64,000 bases of DNA from JBBQXK01 sp052387255. GTDB taxonomy: Bacteria; Pseudomonadota; Alphaproteobacteria; Rhodobacterales; Rhodobacteraceae. The stretch is from contig JBQTJI010000043.1 of the NCBI GenBank assembly GCA_052387255.1, positions 1 to 64,000 on the forward strand, written 5' to 3'. Shown in pieces: positions 1 through 7,547 of this stretch (position 1 is its first letter; the number at the start of each line of letters is the position of its first letter). The position numbers and the translations under genes were made by a program. The notes beneath the pieces were generated by a model, which saw nothing but the letters and a program-made list of their open reading frames with translations, searched no databases and was not told the DNA's origin.

Positions 1-129
1 GGGGGGCGGCCTTGGGCCGTGCGGCGGGGGGGGGCGCGCCGGGCGCTGGGGCGGCCCCGCGCCGTGTTGGGGGGCCAATCTGCCCGCCGCTACCCACGGG
101 GGGCCTGTTGCCCCACCCTGCGGCCCCGG
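1..129. other. G-rich stretch with no supportable gene
   Basis: This stretch contains runs of G (for example positions 26-34) and very GC-biased low-complexity sequence. Open frames cross it, but they carry no recognisable domain and run antisense to the gene that ends at 130. It may be an intergenic region or the degraded end of a neighbouring gene outside the window. No function is proposed. Confidence 0.4.
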
Positions 130-624
130 TCAACTCAGCGGGCAGTCGGTGATGACGAGATCGAGCGCCAGCGTCACGTCCGGGCCATAGTCGCGGCCCT
201 GGACGTTGATGTAGAGCGCGCCGACATCGGCGCGGATGTCGTCCATCGTCACCGGCATCGTGGTGGCTGCCTCGTCGATGGCCACGCTTTCGAACAGGGC
301 GCATTCGGTCACGAACCGCAGGACATAGCCGTTGAACTTGGCGGCCCAGAACTGGCCATTCCCTTCGCCATAGGAAAACTCGATGCGGGCGGGGCCGATC
401 TGGACCTGCACGGGGACCACGTCGAACCCCGGTGTGCGGTACTCGGGGCCCATGCCGAACTCGACCCCCTCGCCCACAGTGACGGTGCGGCCCCGGCTTT
501 CCAGGATGGGGGCGGCGGGGTCGTCGTAGGTCAGCACGTTCAGGGTGACGACGCGCCCTTCCAGCGTGCCGCCTGCCAGGACGGGGGTGGCAAGAAGGGT
601 CAGCAGGGCAGGCAGTCGCAGCAT
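130..624 (-). CDS. hypothetical secreted protein
   Basis: A 164-residue protein of unknown function. It begins MLRLPALLTLLATPVLA, a short signal peptide with likely cleavage after residue 17, so it is probably periplasmic. The ATG at 624 was chosen because the signal peptide starts there; longer versions add arginine-rich sequence with no sense as protein. The mature part is a beta-rich sequence with few charged clusters and two cysteines (near FVTECALF and at the C-terminal ITDCPLS). I recognise no family. It follows the SMR transporter gene on the same strand after 80 bases, so it may be read through from the accA transcript, but no functional link is visible. Confidence 0.6.
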   Translation of the reverse strand: MLRLPALLTLLATPVLAGGTLEGRVVTLNVLTYDDPAAPILESRGRTVTVGEGVEFGMGPEYRTPGFDVVPVQVQIGPARIEFSYGEGNGQFWAAKFNGYVLRFVTECALFESVAIDEAATTMPVTMDDIRADVGALYINVQGRDYGPDVTLALDLVITDCPLS

Positions 625-704
625 CGGGGACCTCCGCCACCACTGTGCCAGCGCCGCGCGGCGCTGTCGCCTGCCAATTGCCGTCATCAAGCCAGCGTGA
701 CGGG

Positions 705-1019
705 TCAGGCGAATTTGAGCGCGGCGATGCCGCCGGGGATCAGCAAGACCCCCGCGACCCGCATCGCGTTCACGGGTTCGGCGAACAGGAACACCGCGGC
801 GACGGCGGTGCCGACCGCCCCGGTGCCCACCCAGACGGCATAGGCGGCGCCGACCGGCAGGTCCTTTATCGCCAGGTTGGGCAGCCACAACGACCCGAGC
901 GCCCCGGCGATGGTCAGAACGGTTGACACCGGGCGGGTGAAGCCGTCCGAATACCTGAGCCCGATGGCCCAGCCGGTTTCCATCAGGCCCGCGATGATGA
1001 CCAGAACCCAGGGGTTCAC
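705..1019 (-). CDS. sugE: SMR-family exporter, SugE/Gdx type
   Basis: A 104-residue four-helix inner-membrane exporter of the small multidrug resistance family. The essential membrane glutamate is in GLMETGWAIGL near residue 14, followed by LRYSDGFTRP and AYAVWVGTGAVGT, which are characteristic of the SugE/Gdx branch (guanidinium or quaternary ammonium export by proton antiport, as a dual-topology dimer). That branch assignment is from motif memory, not a search. The start is GTG at 1019 and overlaps the accA stop by four bases (GTGA), so translation is probably coupled to accA. The substrate cannot be read from the sequence, and no guanidine riboswitch was noticed. Confidence 0.85.
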   Translation of the reverse strand: MNPWVLVIIAGLMETGWAIGLRYSDGFTRPVSTVLTIAGALGSLWLPNLAIKDLPVGAAYAVWVGTGAVGTAVAAVFLFAEPVNAMRVAGVLLIPGGIAALKFA

Positions 1020-1975
1020 GCGGCCAGGCCCTTGGACCCCATCTCGACGAACTTGGTGCGGCGGTCGCGGATCAGGGTGTCGGGCTTCTTGCCCGACAGC
1101 TCTTTCAGCATGATCTCCAGCGCCTTGCCCACTGCCTCGACCGTCTCGCGCCGGGCGCGCTGCGCGCCGCCCAGGGGTTCCTTGATGATGCGGTCGATCA
1201 CGCCCAGCCTTTGCAGGTCCTGCGCGGTCAGGCGCAGCGCCTCGGCGGCCTCGCGCATCTTTTCGGCATCCTTCCACAGGATACTGGCGCAGCCTTCGGG
1301 GCTGATCACCGAATAGATCGAGTGTTCCAGCATGGCGATCCGGTTCGCGGTGGCAAAGGCCACGGCCCCGCCCGACCCGCCCTCGCCGATCACCACGGCA
1401 ATCAGCGGCACGCCGATTTCCAGGCATTTCTGGGTGCTGCGGGCGATGGCCTCGGCCTGCCCCCGTTCCTCGGCGCCCTTGCCGGGATAGGCACCGGGGG
1501 TATCGACCAGGGTGATGACGGGCAGCCCGAACCGGTGCGCCAGGTCCATCAGGCGGATCGCCTTGCGATACCCCTCGGGCCTTGCCATGCCGAAGTTGCG
1601 CTCGATCCGGGTCTTGGTGTCGTGGCCCTTCTCATGGCCGATCACCACCACGGCCATGTCGTTGAACCGCGCAAGGCCGCCCATCACCGCATGGTCGTCG
1701 GCAAAGTTCCGGTCGCCTGCCAGAGGCGTGTATTCGGTGAACAGGGCGTCGATGTAGTCCTTGCAATGCGGGCGGTCGGGGTGGCGGGCGACCTGGCATT
1801 TGCGCCAGGGCGTGAGGTCGCGGTAGAGGTCGCGCAGCATGGTTTCCGCCTTGCGGTCCAGTTGCTCGGCCTCGCGCGCCACATCCATGCCGGTGTTGCC
1901 GCGCGCCATGGCGCGCAACTCCTCGGCCTTGCCTTCGATCTCGGCCAGGGGTTTCTCGAATTCGAGGTAGTTCAT
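1016..1975 (-). CDS. accA: acetyl-CoA carboxylase carboxyltransferase subunit alpha
   Basis: A 319-residue protein, the usual AccA length. It forms the carboxyltransferase with AccD and transfers CO2 from biotin to acetyl-CoA, giving malonyl-CoA for fatty acid synthesis in the cytoplasm. It starts MNYLEFEKPLAEIEGK, as AccA proteins do, with the central block TLVDTPGAYPGKGAEERGQ and the oxyanion-hole segment GEGGSGGAVAF. The ATG at 1975 has a strong ribosome site (AAGGGGG, 1982-1988), which rules out the longer open frame. The next gene on the strand, the SMR exporter, overlaps by four bases. The intergenic space to the divergent AraC-type gene is 137 bases and should hold both promoters. Confidence 0.97.
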   Translation of the reverse strand: MNYLEFEKPLAEIEGKAEELRAMARGNTGMDVAREAEQLDRKAETMLRDLYRDLTPWRKCQVARHPDRPHCKDYIDALFTEYTPLAGDRNFADDHAVMGGLARFNDMAVVVIGHEKGHDTKTRIERNFGMARPEGYRKAIRLMDLAHRFGLPVITLVDTPGAYPGKGAEERGQAEAIARSTQKCLEIGVPLIAVVIGEGGSGGAVAFATANRIAMLEHSIYSVISPEGCASILWKDAEKMREAAEALRLTAQDLQRLGVIDRIIKEPLGGAQRARRETVEAVGKALEIMLKELSGKKPDTLIRDRRTKFVEMGSKGLAA

Positions 1976-2112
1976 GGCATGACCCCCTTGGACCGTCGCG
2001 CTGTCGGCAGGGTGGCATATGGCCGTGACAGGGCCAAGATGCAACTCGGCAAGATTTGCAGGGCCGACGGGTGGCACAAGAGGCAGGCCGTTTCCATGGG
2101 CGAGCAGGGCCG

Positions 2113-2952
2113 ATGACCGATCCGACCGAGCGGCGCGTGCTGCGCGTGCTGGACCACATCTATGACCATCCCGACGGCGATCTGTCGCTGGATGCGCTGG
2201 CCGAGGTGGCGGCGCTGAGCCGCTTTCATTGGCACCGCCTGTTCCGCGCCGTGACCGGCGAGACGGCAGCCCAGGCGGTGCGGCGCATCCGGCTGCACCG
2301 CGCGTCGGTCGCCCTGGTGCAGACGGCGGTGCCGGTGGACCGGGTGGCGCTGTCGGTCGGCTATGACAGCACCGACAGCTTTGTCCGCGCCTTTCGCGAC
2401 AGCTACGGGATGACGCCGCTGGCCTTTCGCAAGCGCGGCGAACTGCGTCCGTTCAACACCACAAAACCCCCGAGGAGGACGCTGATGTTTCCTGTCACCC
2501 GGCGCGACGACCCCGCCCGCCGACTGGCCGCGATGCCCCACAAGGGACCCTACGCCGAGATCGGGCGAACCTTCCAGAAGCTGTCCGCGATCATGACCAC
2601 GCGCGGGTTGTTCGCCCATGTGGGTGGCATCGTCGCGGTGTATTACGACGACATTGCCGCCACGGCCCCGGATGACCTGCGCAGTCACGCGGGGTTCCAG
2701 ATCAGCCGCGGCACCGTCATCGAAGCCCCGATCGAGGTCGTTGACCTGCCCGCATCGCGGGCGGCGGTGCTGACCTTTACCGGCCCCTATGCCGGTCTGG
2801 CCGCTGCCTGGGATGCGCTTTACGGTGTCTGGCTGCCTGCGTCGGGCGAGACGCCTGCGGATTTGGCCCCTTTCGAGGTGTATCTCAATTCGCCGATGGA
2901 CACGGCACCCGACGCGCTGGTCACCGAGATTCACCTGCCGCTGATGGGCTGA
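2113..2952 (+). CDS. AraC-family regulator with GyrI-like effector domain
   Basis: A 279-residue cytoplasmic transcription factor. The N-terminal 110 residues form two AraC/XylS helix-turn-helix units (LSLDALAEVAALSRFHWHRLF and a second around VDRVALSVGYDSTDSFVRAFRDSYGMTPLAFR). Residues 125-279 resemble the GyrI-like small-molecule-binding domain of the SAV/BmrR effector type (MPHKGPYAEIG, then FTGPYAGLAAAWDALYGVWLPASG and FEVYLNSPMDT). Proteins of this layout (Rob/SoxS-like with GyrI domain) often respond to hydrophobic cations. The ATG at 2113 was preferred over upstream frames because the HTH starts immediately after it and GAGCAGGG precedes it. It is divergent from accA-sugE, so control of the SMR gene is possible but not shown. 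Confidence 0.88.
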   Translation: MTDPTERRVLRVLDHIYDHPDGDLSLDALAEVAALSRFHWHRLFRAVTGETAAQAVRRIRLHRASVALVQTAVPVDRVALSVGYDSTDSFVRAFRDSYGMTPLAFRKRGELRPFNTTKPPRRTLMFPVTRRDDPARRLAAMPHKGPYAEIGRTFQKLSAIMTTRGLFAHVGGIVAVYYDDIAATAPDDLRSHAGFQISRGTVIEAPIEVVDLPASRAAVLTFTGPYAGLAAAWDALYGVWLPASGETPADLAPFEVYLNSPMDTAPDALVTEIHLPLMG

Positions 2953-2972
2953 GTGCACCGCCGGAAACAGCA

Positions 2973-3059
2973 ACGCCCCGCGATCCGGTTTGGGCCGGGC
3001 CACGGGGCGTGCATCCTCCCCTTTGTGCTGCGCGGGCCTCCTCTTCCCTGATGCGCAGC
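2973..3059 (+). other. two stem-loops with CCTCC-rich single-stranded parts
   Basis: Directly after the AraC-type gene there are two inverted repeats: ACGCCCCG (2973-2980) with CGGGGCGT (3003-3010), and GCTGCGC (3027-3033) with GCGCAGC (3053-3059). The linker contains CATCCTCCC and the second loop contains CCTCCTC, an anti-Shine-Dalgarno-like sequence. No T-run follows either stem, so a classical intrinsic terminator is not obvious. Either a transcript end for the AraC gene or a small RNA of the CCUCC-loop kind is possible. The rest of the 433-base gap (2953-3385) holds the promoter listed next and no convincing gene. Confidence 0.4.
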
Positions 3060-3130
3060 GCGGGTATCCTGTTGCGACTCGCCCCACAGGCGAACATCGC
3101 GTCGCGTTTACTGCCCGTTTTCGGGGCACT

Positions 3131-3164
3131 TTGTCAATGACGTGACGTCACTGTACTTTTGTAC
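3131..3164 (+). promoter_or_regulatory. candidate promoter with palindrome in the spacer
   Basis: TTGTCA (3131-3136) and TACTTT (3154-3159) are separated by 17 bases and form a plausible sigma-70-type promoter. The spacer contains the perfect palindrome GTGACGTCAC (3142-3151), and a second dyad GTAC-TTTT-GTAC (3153-3164) overlaps the -10 box. A regulator bound to either would block polymerase. The first downstream gene is the membrane methyltransferase at 3386, which would leave a leader of about 220 bases. Confidence 0.4.
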
Positions 3165-3385
3165 CTTTCTCGCCACATTGTTCATCGTGGACATGGCACC
3201 CGTCGCCTGCGGTGTCTTGCCATCGCGCAAACTTGGCCATCGACGTTGGAAGCACCGCTCGCTATCCGCGGCTGGGCGCATGGCTTGCCCCACGCCGACA
3301 CGCACCCCTCGCCCTACCATGCGAACGGAGCGCCAGCTTGGCCCATGATATTGCCCGACCGGGAACACGCCGCCTGCGCATCGGC

Positions 3386-3955
3386 ATGCTGCGGCTGATC
3401 TTTGTGGCCTTGCTGCCGATGATGATCTTCGGTCGTCCGGTGCTGTCGGGCACGCACTGGCTGTTCGAGGTCTTGGAAATGATCGGGCTGCTGCTGCTGA
3501 TTGCAGGCGTTCTGGGGCGGTTCTGGTCGATCGTGTACATCGGCGGGCACAAGAACGTAACGGTGATGCGCGACCGTCCCTATTCGATGTGCCGCCATCC
3601 GCTGTACTTCTTCTCGATGATGGCGGTCTTCGGGTTCGCGGTTCTGCAGGGATCGCTGGTGCTGCTCGTCGTACGGCCACTGCTCGTCTACGTCACCCTG
3701 TCGATCACCGCTGCCACCGAAGAGGAATGGCTGCGCGCGACCTATGGCGCGGCCTATGACCGCTACATGGCCGAAGTGCCAAGGATCATACCGGACCCCA
3801 GGCTTTTCGTCACGGCGGATCAGGTGACGTTCGGCGTGGGGCACCTGCGGCGGAACCTGCTGGATGCCCTGGTGTTCCTTAGCCTGATTCCGCTGACCGA
3901 ACTGGTGCGAGAACTGAAGGGGTATCAGTTGATCCCGGTCTTTCCGATCTGGTAG
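3386..3955 (+). CDS. ICMT-like membrane methyltransferase family protein
   Basis: A 189-residue integral membrane protein with about five hydrophobic segments. The C-terminal half carries the isoprenylcysteine-carboxylmethyltransferase/PEMT-type signature: RDRPYSMCRHPLYFFSMM, then EEEWLRATYGAAYDRYMAEVPRIIP. Family members methylate lipids or prenylcysteine with S-adenosylmethionine at the membrane; the substrate here is unknown. The ATG at 3386 starts the first transmembrane helix. In-frame TTG (3338) and an upstream open stretch to 3212 exist but encode unlikely sequence, so the start is only moderately secure. It is monocistronic in appearance, with 54 bases to the next start. Confidence 0.7.
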   Translation: MLRLIFVALLPMMIFGRPVLSGTHWLFEVLEMIGLLLLIAGVLGRFWSIVYIGGHKNVTVMRDRPYSMCRHPLYFFSMMAVFGFAVLQGSLVLLVVRPLLVYVTLSITAATEEEWLRATYGAAYDRYMAEVPRIIPDPRLFVTADQVTFGVGHLRRNLLDALVFLSLIPLTELVRELKGYQLIPVFPIW

Positions 3956-4009
3956 GGCCGCGAACAGCGCGGCTTGCGCCCTGGGCTGGGACCGGGGCAG
4001 GGTTGGCCC

Positions 4010-4972
4010 ATGATCACCTGGGAACCCGAACGCTTTGCCCTGGCGCAGGCCTTTGTCATCAGCCGGGGGGCCAGGACGGTGGCCGAGGTGCTGACCGTCC
4101 GCGTCACGCGCGGCGGGGTGACGGGCAGGGGCGAGGGCGTGCCCTATGCGCGCTATGGCGAAACCATGGACAGCGTCGCGGCGCAGGTGGCGGCGCTGCC
4201 GCAGGACGTGACGCGGCAGGACCTGCAAGCGGCACTTCCCCCCGGTGCCGCACGCAACGCGGTGGATTGCGCGCTGTGGGATCTTGAGGCGAAGGCGGCC
4301 GGTCTGCGGGTGTGGGAACTGGCGGGGTTGGCTGCGCCCGTGCCAGTCGTTACCGCGTTCACCCTGTCGCTGGACACGCCGCAGGCGATGCACGGCGCCG
4401 CCGTGCGCCACGCCCACCGCCCGATCCTGAAGATCAAGCTGGGGACCCCCGACGACATGCCCCGACTTGAGGCCGTGCGCGCCGGTGCCCCTGCGGCCCG
4501 GCTGATCGTGGACGCGAACGAAGGGTGGACGCCGCAGGACTACGGCGACCTGGCACCCCGGCTGGTGGCGATGGGGGTCGCCCTGGTGGAACAGCCGTTG
4601 CCAGCGGACCAGGACGGGATGCTGGCGGGAATGGCGCGTCCGCTGCCGGTCTGCGCCGACGAAAGCTGCCACGACCGCCCTTCGCTGGCGGCCCTGCGGG
4701 GCAAGTACGACGTGGTGAACCTCAAGCTCGACAAGACCGGCGGCCTGACCGAGGCCCTGGCCACCCGCGACGCGGCCCGCGCCATGGGGCTCGGGGTGAT
4801 GGTCGGCTGCATGGTCGGCACGTCGCTGGCCATGGCCCCGGCAGTGCTGCTGGCCCAAGGGGCGGACTGGGTGGACCTGGACGGGCCGTTGCTGCTGGCG
4901 CAGGACCGCGAGGTGCCGCTGAGGTACGACGCGGCGGGGGTGCATCCGCCGGAGGTGGGGCTGTGGGGGTAG
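4010..4972 (+). CDS. enolase-superfamily dipeptide epimerase (L-Ala-D/L-Glu epimerase-like)
   Basis: A 320-residue member of the mandelate racemase/muconate-lactonizing group of the enolase superfamily. The catalytic layout is complete: K141-I-K143 on the second strand, metal ligands D168 (in DANEGW), E194 (EQPL) and D217 (ADES), and the second catalytic lysine in VNLKLDKTGG near residues 239-242. The DxD-type ending with LDKTGG is what is seen in L-Ala-D/L-Glu epimerases, which act in recycling of murein peptides, but other dipeptide specificities occur in the same family. It is a cytoplasmic enzyme. The ATG at 4010 begins MITWEPERFALAQAF, as in the family. No cell-wall recycling partner lies beside it. 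Confidence 0.85.
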   Translation: MITWEPERFALAQAFVISRGARTVAEVLTVRVTRGGVTGRGEGVPYARYGETMDSVAAQVAALPQDVTRQDLQAALPPGAARNAVDCALWDLEAKAAGLRVWELAGLAAPVPVVTAFTLSLDTPQAMHGAAVRHAHRPILKIKLGTPDDMPRLEAVRAGAPAARLIVDANEGWTPQDYGDLAPRLVAMGVALVEQPLPADQDGMLAGMARPLPVCADESCHDRPSLAALRGKYDVVNLKLDKTGGLTEALATRDAARAMGLGVMVGCMVGTSLAMAPAVLLAQGADWVDLDGPLLLAQDREVPLRYDAAGVHPPEVGLWG

Positions 4973-5000
4973 TTGAAAACCTAGCAGGGATGGGTTATCG

Positions 5001-5258
5001 ATGATTGTGGTTCACAGGGCATACGGATTCCGGTTCGTCATCTACACCGACGATCACGAACCCGCCCATCTTCGCATCTTGGGGCATGGCGGCGAGGTCA
5101 AGGTGCAGATCGATCCGGAAAGGGGGATCAAAGTCATGGACGTAAAGCGACTGCCTTGCTCGGTGGTAAGGCGTGTGCTGCCCGAGGTGTCCAGCAACCA
5201 TGCGGCCTTTTTGCTGAGGTGGAATGAGATCAATGGCACCCGAAATCGAGTTCGATGA
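5001..5258 (+). CDS. DUF4160 protein
   Basis: An 85-residue protein with the DUF4160 pattern: an N-terminal RFVIYTDDHEPAHLRI (the family's HEPPHIHV-like block), then VKVQIDPERGI and a helical C-terminus. DUF4160 genes are regularly found next to DUF2442 genes, as here, and the pair is often described as a putative toxin-antitoxin-like module, although no activity is established to my knowledge. The stop overlaps or abuts the start of the DUF2442 gene, so the two are translationally coupled. Confidence 0.8.
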   Translation: MIVVHRAYGFRFVIYTDDHEPAHLRILGHGGEVKVQIDPERGIKVMDVKRLPCSVVRRVLPEVSSNHAAFLLRWNEINGTRNRVR

Positions 5259-5658
5259 GGCAATGTACGCCGCCGCCGCGGCGGAAGGCGAGCGCGTCAT
5301 TGCAGAAGGCGTTCTGGCAAAAACGGCCTTCTATGATGCGCGGGCTGGCCGTTTGATTGTCGATCTGGTGAATGGTGTCACTGTGACGGTGCCGGTGGCC
5401 TTGATCCAGGACCTGTGCGACGCGACCGACGAACAGCGACGCGAGATCGAGATTTCACCTGTGGGCTACGGCCTCCACTGGCCCGCGCTTGACCTCGACC
5501 TGTCGATCCCGGGCCTCATGTCAGGGATTTTCGGCACGAAGGCTTGGATGAACCGCCAGCGTGCCGCGCGCGCGGGGTCAGGGACAAGCCCGGCCAAGGC
5601 GGCGGCGGCGCGGGCGAACGGAGCAAAGGGTGGCAGGCCGAAGAAAACCGTGGCATAG
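5233..5658 (+). CDS. DUF2442 protein with basic tail
   Basis: A 141-residue protein. The central DUF2442 domain (about residues 30-110) contains GRLIVDLVNGVTVTVPVALIQDL and VGYGLHWPALDLDLSIPGLMSGIFG. The C-terminal tail ends ANGAKGGRPKKTVA, a basic AT-hook-like segment that suggests nucleic-acid binding. An ATG at 5224 in the same frame is also possible; 5233 was preferred for better spacing to GAGGTGG. It overlaps the DUF4160 gene by 26 bases. The arrangement resembles type II toxin-antitoxin operons, but which partner would be toxic cannot be told. Confidence 0.8.
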   Translation: MAPEIEFDEAMYAAAAAEGERVIAEGVLAKTAFYDARAGRLIVDLVNGVTVTVPVALIQDLCDATDEQRREIEISPVGYGLHWPALDLDLSIPGLMSGIFGTKAWMNRQRAARAGSGTSPAKAAAARANGAKGGRPKKTVA

Positions 5659-5685
5659 CGGCACGGCAAAATCCGGAGACCCCCG

Positions 5686-6546
5686 ATGACACGCACCGTC
5701 TATGTGAACGGCGACTACCTGCCCGAGGGCGAGGCCAGGGTGTCGATCTTCGACCGGGGGTTCCTGATGGCGGACGGGGTGTACGAGGTGACCTCGGTGC
5801 TGGACGGCAAGCTGATCGACTTTCCCGGCCATGCGGTGCGGCTGGAGCGGTCGTTGCGCGAACTGGACATGCCGAGCCCGATGGCCGCCGAGGACCTTGC
5901 GCAGATGTTCCGCGAACTGGTGCGGCTGAACGGGATCGACCAGGGGATGATCTACCTGCAGGTCACGCGCGGCAATCCCGGCGACCGCAGCTTTGTCTTT
6001 CCCGATGCCAGCGTGCCGCCCACGGTCGTGGCCTTTACTCAGAACGTACCGAACCTCGCCGATGCCCCTGCGGCGAAAACCGGATTCCGCGTGATCTCGA
6101 TCCCCGACCTGCGGTGGGACCGGGTGGACATCAAGACGACGCAGCTTCTGTACCCCTCGATGGGCAAGATGATGGCGAAGAAGGCCGGCTGCGACGACAG
6201 CTGGTTCGTAAAGGACGGTGCGGTGACCGAGGGCACCTCGAACAACGCCTACATCGTCACGGGCAACCGCATCGTCACGCGCCAGTTGTCGACCGACATC
6301 CTGCACGGGATCACCCGTGCATCCGTCCTGCGCTTTGCCGCCGAAGCGCAGTTCGAGGTCGAGGAACGGCCCTTCACCGTGGCCGAGGCCCAGGGTGCGG
6401 ACGAGGCGTTCTCGACTGCGGCCTCGATCTTCGTGATGCCGGTGGTCGAGATCGACGGCGTGGCGGTGGGCACCGGCAAGCCCGGCCCCGTGGCGGCAAG
6501 GCTGCGCGAGATCTACATCGACGAGATGCGCAAAGCGGCGATCTGA
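5686..6546 (+). CDS. dat: D-amino-acid aminotransferase (class IV PLP)
   Basis: A 286-residue fold-type IV PLP aminotransferase. The start VYVNGDYLPEGEARVSIFDRGFLMADGVYEV is the D-alanine aminotransferase/branched-chain signature. The PLP lysine is K150 in VDIKTTQLL, followed by EGTSNNAYIV. In DAAT enzymes the product is D-glutamate from D-alanine and 2-oxoglutarate; 4-amino-4-deoxychorismate lyase is the main alternative, but the length and the DRGF block favour a DAAT. It is cytoplasmic. Five bases separate it from azlC, so the three genes dat-azlC-azlD probably form one transcript, which suggests a link to amino-acid export. Confidence 0.85.
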   Translation: MTRTVYVNGDYLPEGEARVSIFDRGFLMADGVYEVTSVLDGKLIDFPGHAVRLERSLRELDMPSPMAAEDLAQMFRELVRLNGIDQGMIYLQVTRGNPGDRSFVFPDASVPPTVVAFTQNVPNLADAPAAKTGFRVISIPDLRWDRVDIKTTQLLYPSMGKMMAKKAGCDDSWFVKDGAVTEGTSNNAYIVTGNRIVTRQLSTDILHGITRASVLRFAAEAQFEVEERPFTVAEAQGADEAFSTAASIFVMPVVEIDGVAVGTGKPGPVAARLREIYIDEMRKAAI

Positions 6547-6551
6547 CCACC

Positions 6552-7250
6552 ATGGCGGACGTTCCCTTTACCGCCGCCGGTTTCCGGCGGGGGGTCCGGG
6601 CGGGGCTGCCGCTGGGCGTCAGCATCCTTGTCTATGGCCTGGCCTTCGGGCTGATCGCGGCGCAGGCGGGCTTTGGCATCACATCGGCCGTCGTCACCAG
6701 TGCCGCGATCTATTCAGGGTCGGCGCAGCTGGCGGCGGTCAACCTGATCCAGTCGGGGCAGGCGACGCTGGCCACGCTGGCCGCTGCGATCCTGGTGATT
6801 AACGCGCGCTATGTCCTGTTCAGCGCGGCGCTGCGCCCGTGGCTGGGGCAGACGACGCCCCTGCGCGCCTATGGCAGCCTGCTGCTGTTGGGCGACGCCA
6901 ACTGGCTGGTGACGATGAAGGCCATCGAAGCGGGCGAGGCCGACCGCGCCTATCTGGCAGGCACCGGTGCGCCGATGGTCGTGGCCTGGCTGGCGGGCAC
7001 CGCGCTGGGGGTGGGCGCGGTCGGGGTGCTGCCCAGCGCCCATGTGCTGGGGTTCGACCTGATGCTGGCGGCCTTTGCGGCGGCGATGATGACGGCAATG
7101 GTCAAGGTACCGCTGGCGCTCGTGTCGGTAGCGGTGGGGGCAGGGGCGGCGCTGCTGATCGCGATGGTCGCGGGGCCAAGCTGGGGCATCATCGCGGCGG
7201 GCCTTGCGGGGGGTGCCGTGGCCGCCGCGATGTGGAGGCCGCAGGCATGA
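6552..7250 (+). CDS. azlC: AzlC family branched-chain amino acid exporter, large subunit
   Basis: A 232-residue membrane protein of the AzlC/YgaZ family, with about seven hydrophobic segments. Family landmarks are FRRGVRAGLPLGVSILVYGLAFG and IYSGSAQLAAVNLI, then INARYVLFSAALRPWL. With AzlD it forms a two-component exporter of branched-chain amino acids or methionine in the inner membrane. The start ATG at 6552 follows the aminotransferase stop by five bases, and its own stop overlaps the azlD start (ATGA). Confidence 0.93.
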   Translation: MADVPFTAAGFRRGVRAGLPLGVSILVYGLAFGLIAAQAGFGITSAVVTSAAIYSGSAQLAAVNLIQSGQATLATLAAAILVINARYVLFSAALRPWLGQTTPLRAYGSLLLLGDANWLVTMKAIEAGEADRAYLAGTGAPMVVAWLAGTALGVGAVGVLPSAHVLGFDLMLAAFAAAMMTAMVKVPLALVSVAVGAGAALLIAMVAGPSWGIIAAGLAGGAVAAAMWRPQA

Positions 7251-7546
7251 TGCCCGGTTTTCCCGCGATGCTGCTGGTGATGGCTGCGGCGGCCCTGGCC
7301 TGCCGGTTGGGCGGGTTCCTGGTGATGGCCTGGCTGCCCGGATCGCTCCGGCTGGAGGCCGCGCTGCGCGCGACGCCGGTGTCGGTGATGGCGGGGATCA
7401 CGGCGCTGGCGCTGGCCGGGGGGCAGGTGGCCGAGGCCATGGCCCTGGGGGCCGTCGTGGCCCTGACGGTCGTGACCCGCAACGACGTGATGTCGGCGGT
7501 GGCGGGTGTGGCGATCGTGGCGGCGCTGCGGTGGGCGGGGCTGTAG
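7247..7546 (+). CDS. azlD: AzlD family transporter subunit
   Basis: A 99-residue protein with three to four hydrophobic helices: LLVMAAAALACRLGGFLVM, then ATPVSVMAGITALALAGG and VVALTVVTRNDVMSAVAGVAIVAAL. This is the small AzlD/YgaH partner that is always encoded just after AzlC. Translation starts at ATG 7247 within the azlC stop. The convergent hemolysin III gene ends one base later, so transcription from both sides meets here. Confidence 0.92.
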   Translation: MMPGFPAMLLVMAAAALACRLGGFLVMAWLPGSLRLEAALRATPVSVMAGITALALAGGQVAEAMALGAVVALTVVTRNDVMSAVAGVAIVAALRWAGL

Positions 7547-7547
7547 G

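Noticed and set aside
26..34. The run of G near the window start as a regulatory quadruplex
   Set aside because: One G-run in a GC-rich low-complexity edge is not enough; the four runs with short loops needed were not convincing.
3314..4945. A 543-codon minus-strand frame
   Set aside because: It is rich in His, Gln and Arg and lies opposite the methyltransferase and epimerase genes, which have clear family motifs.
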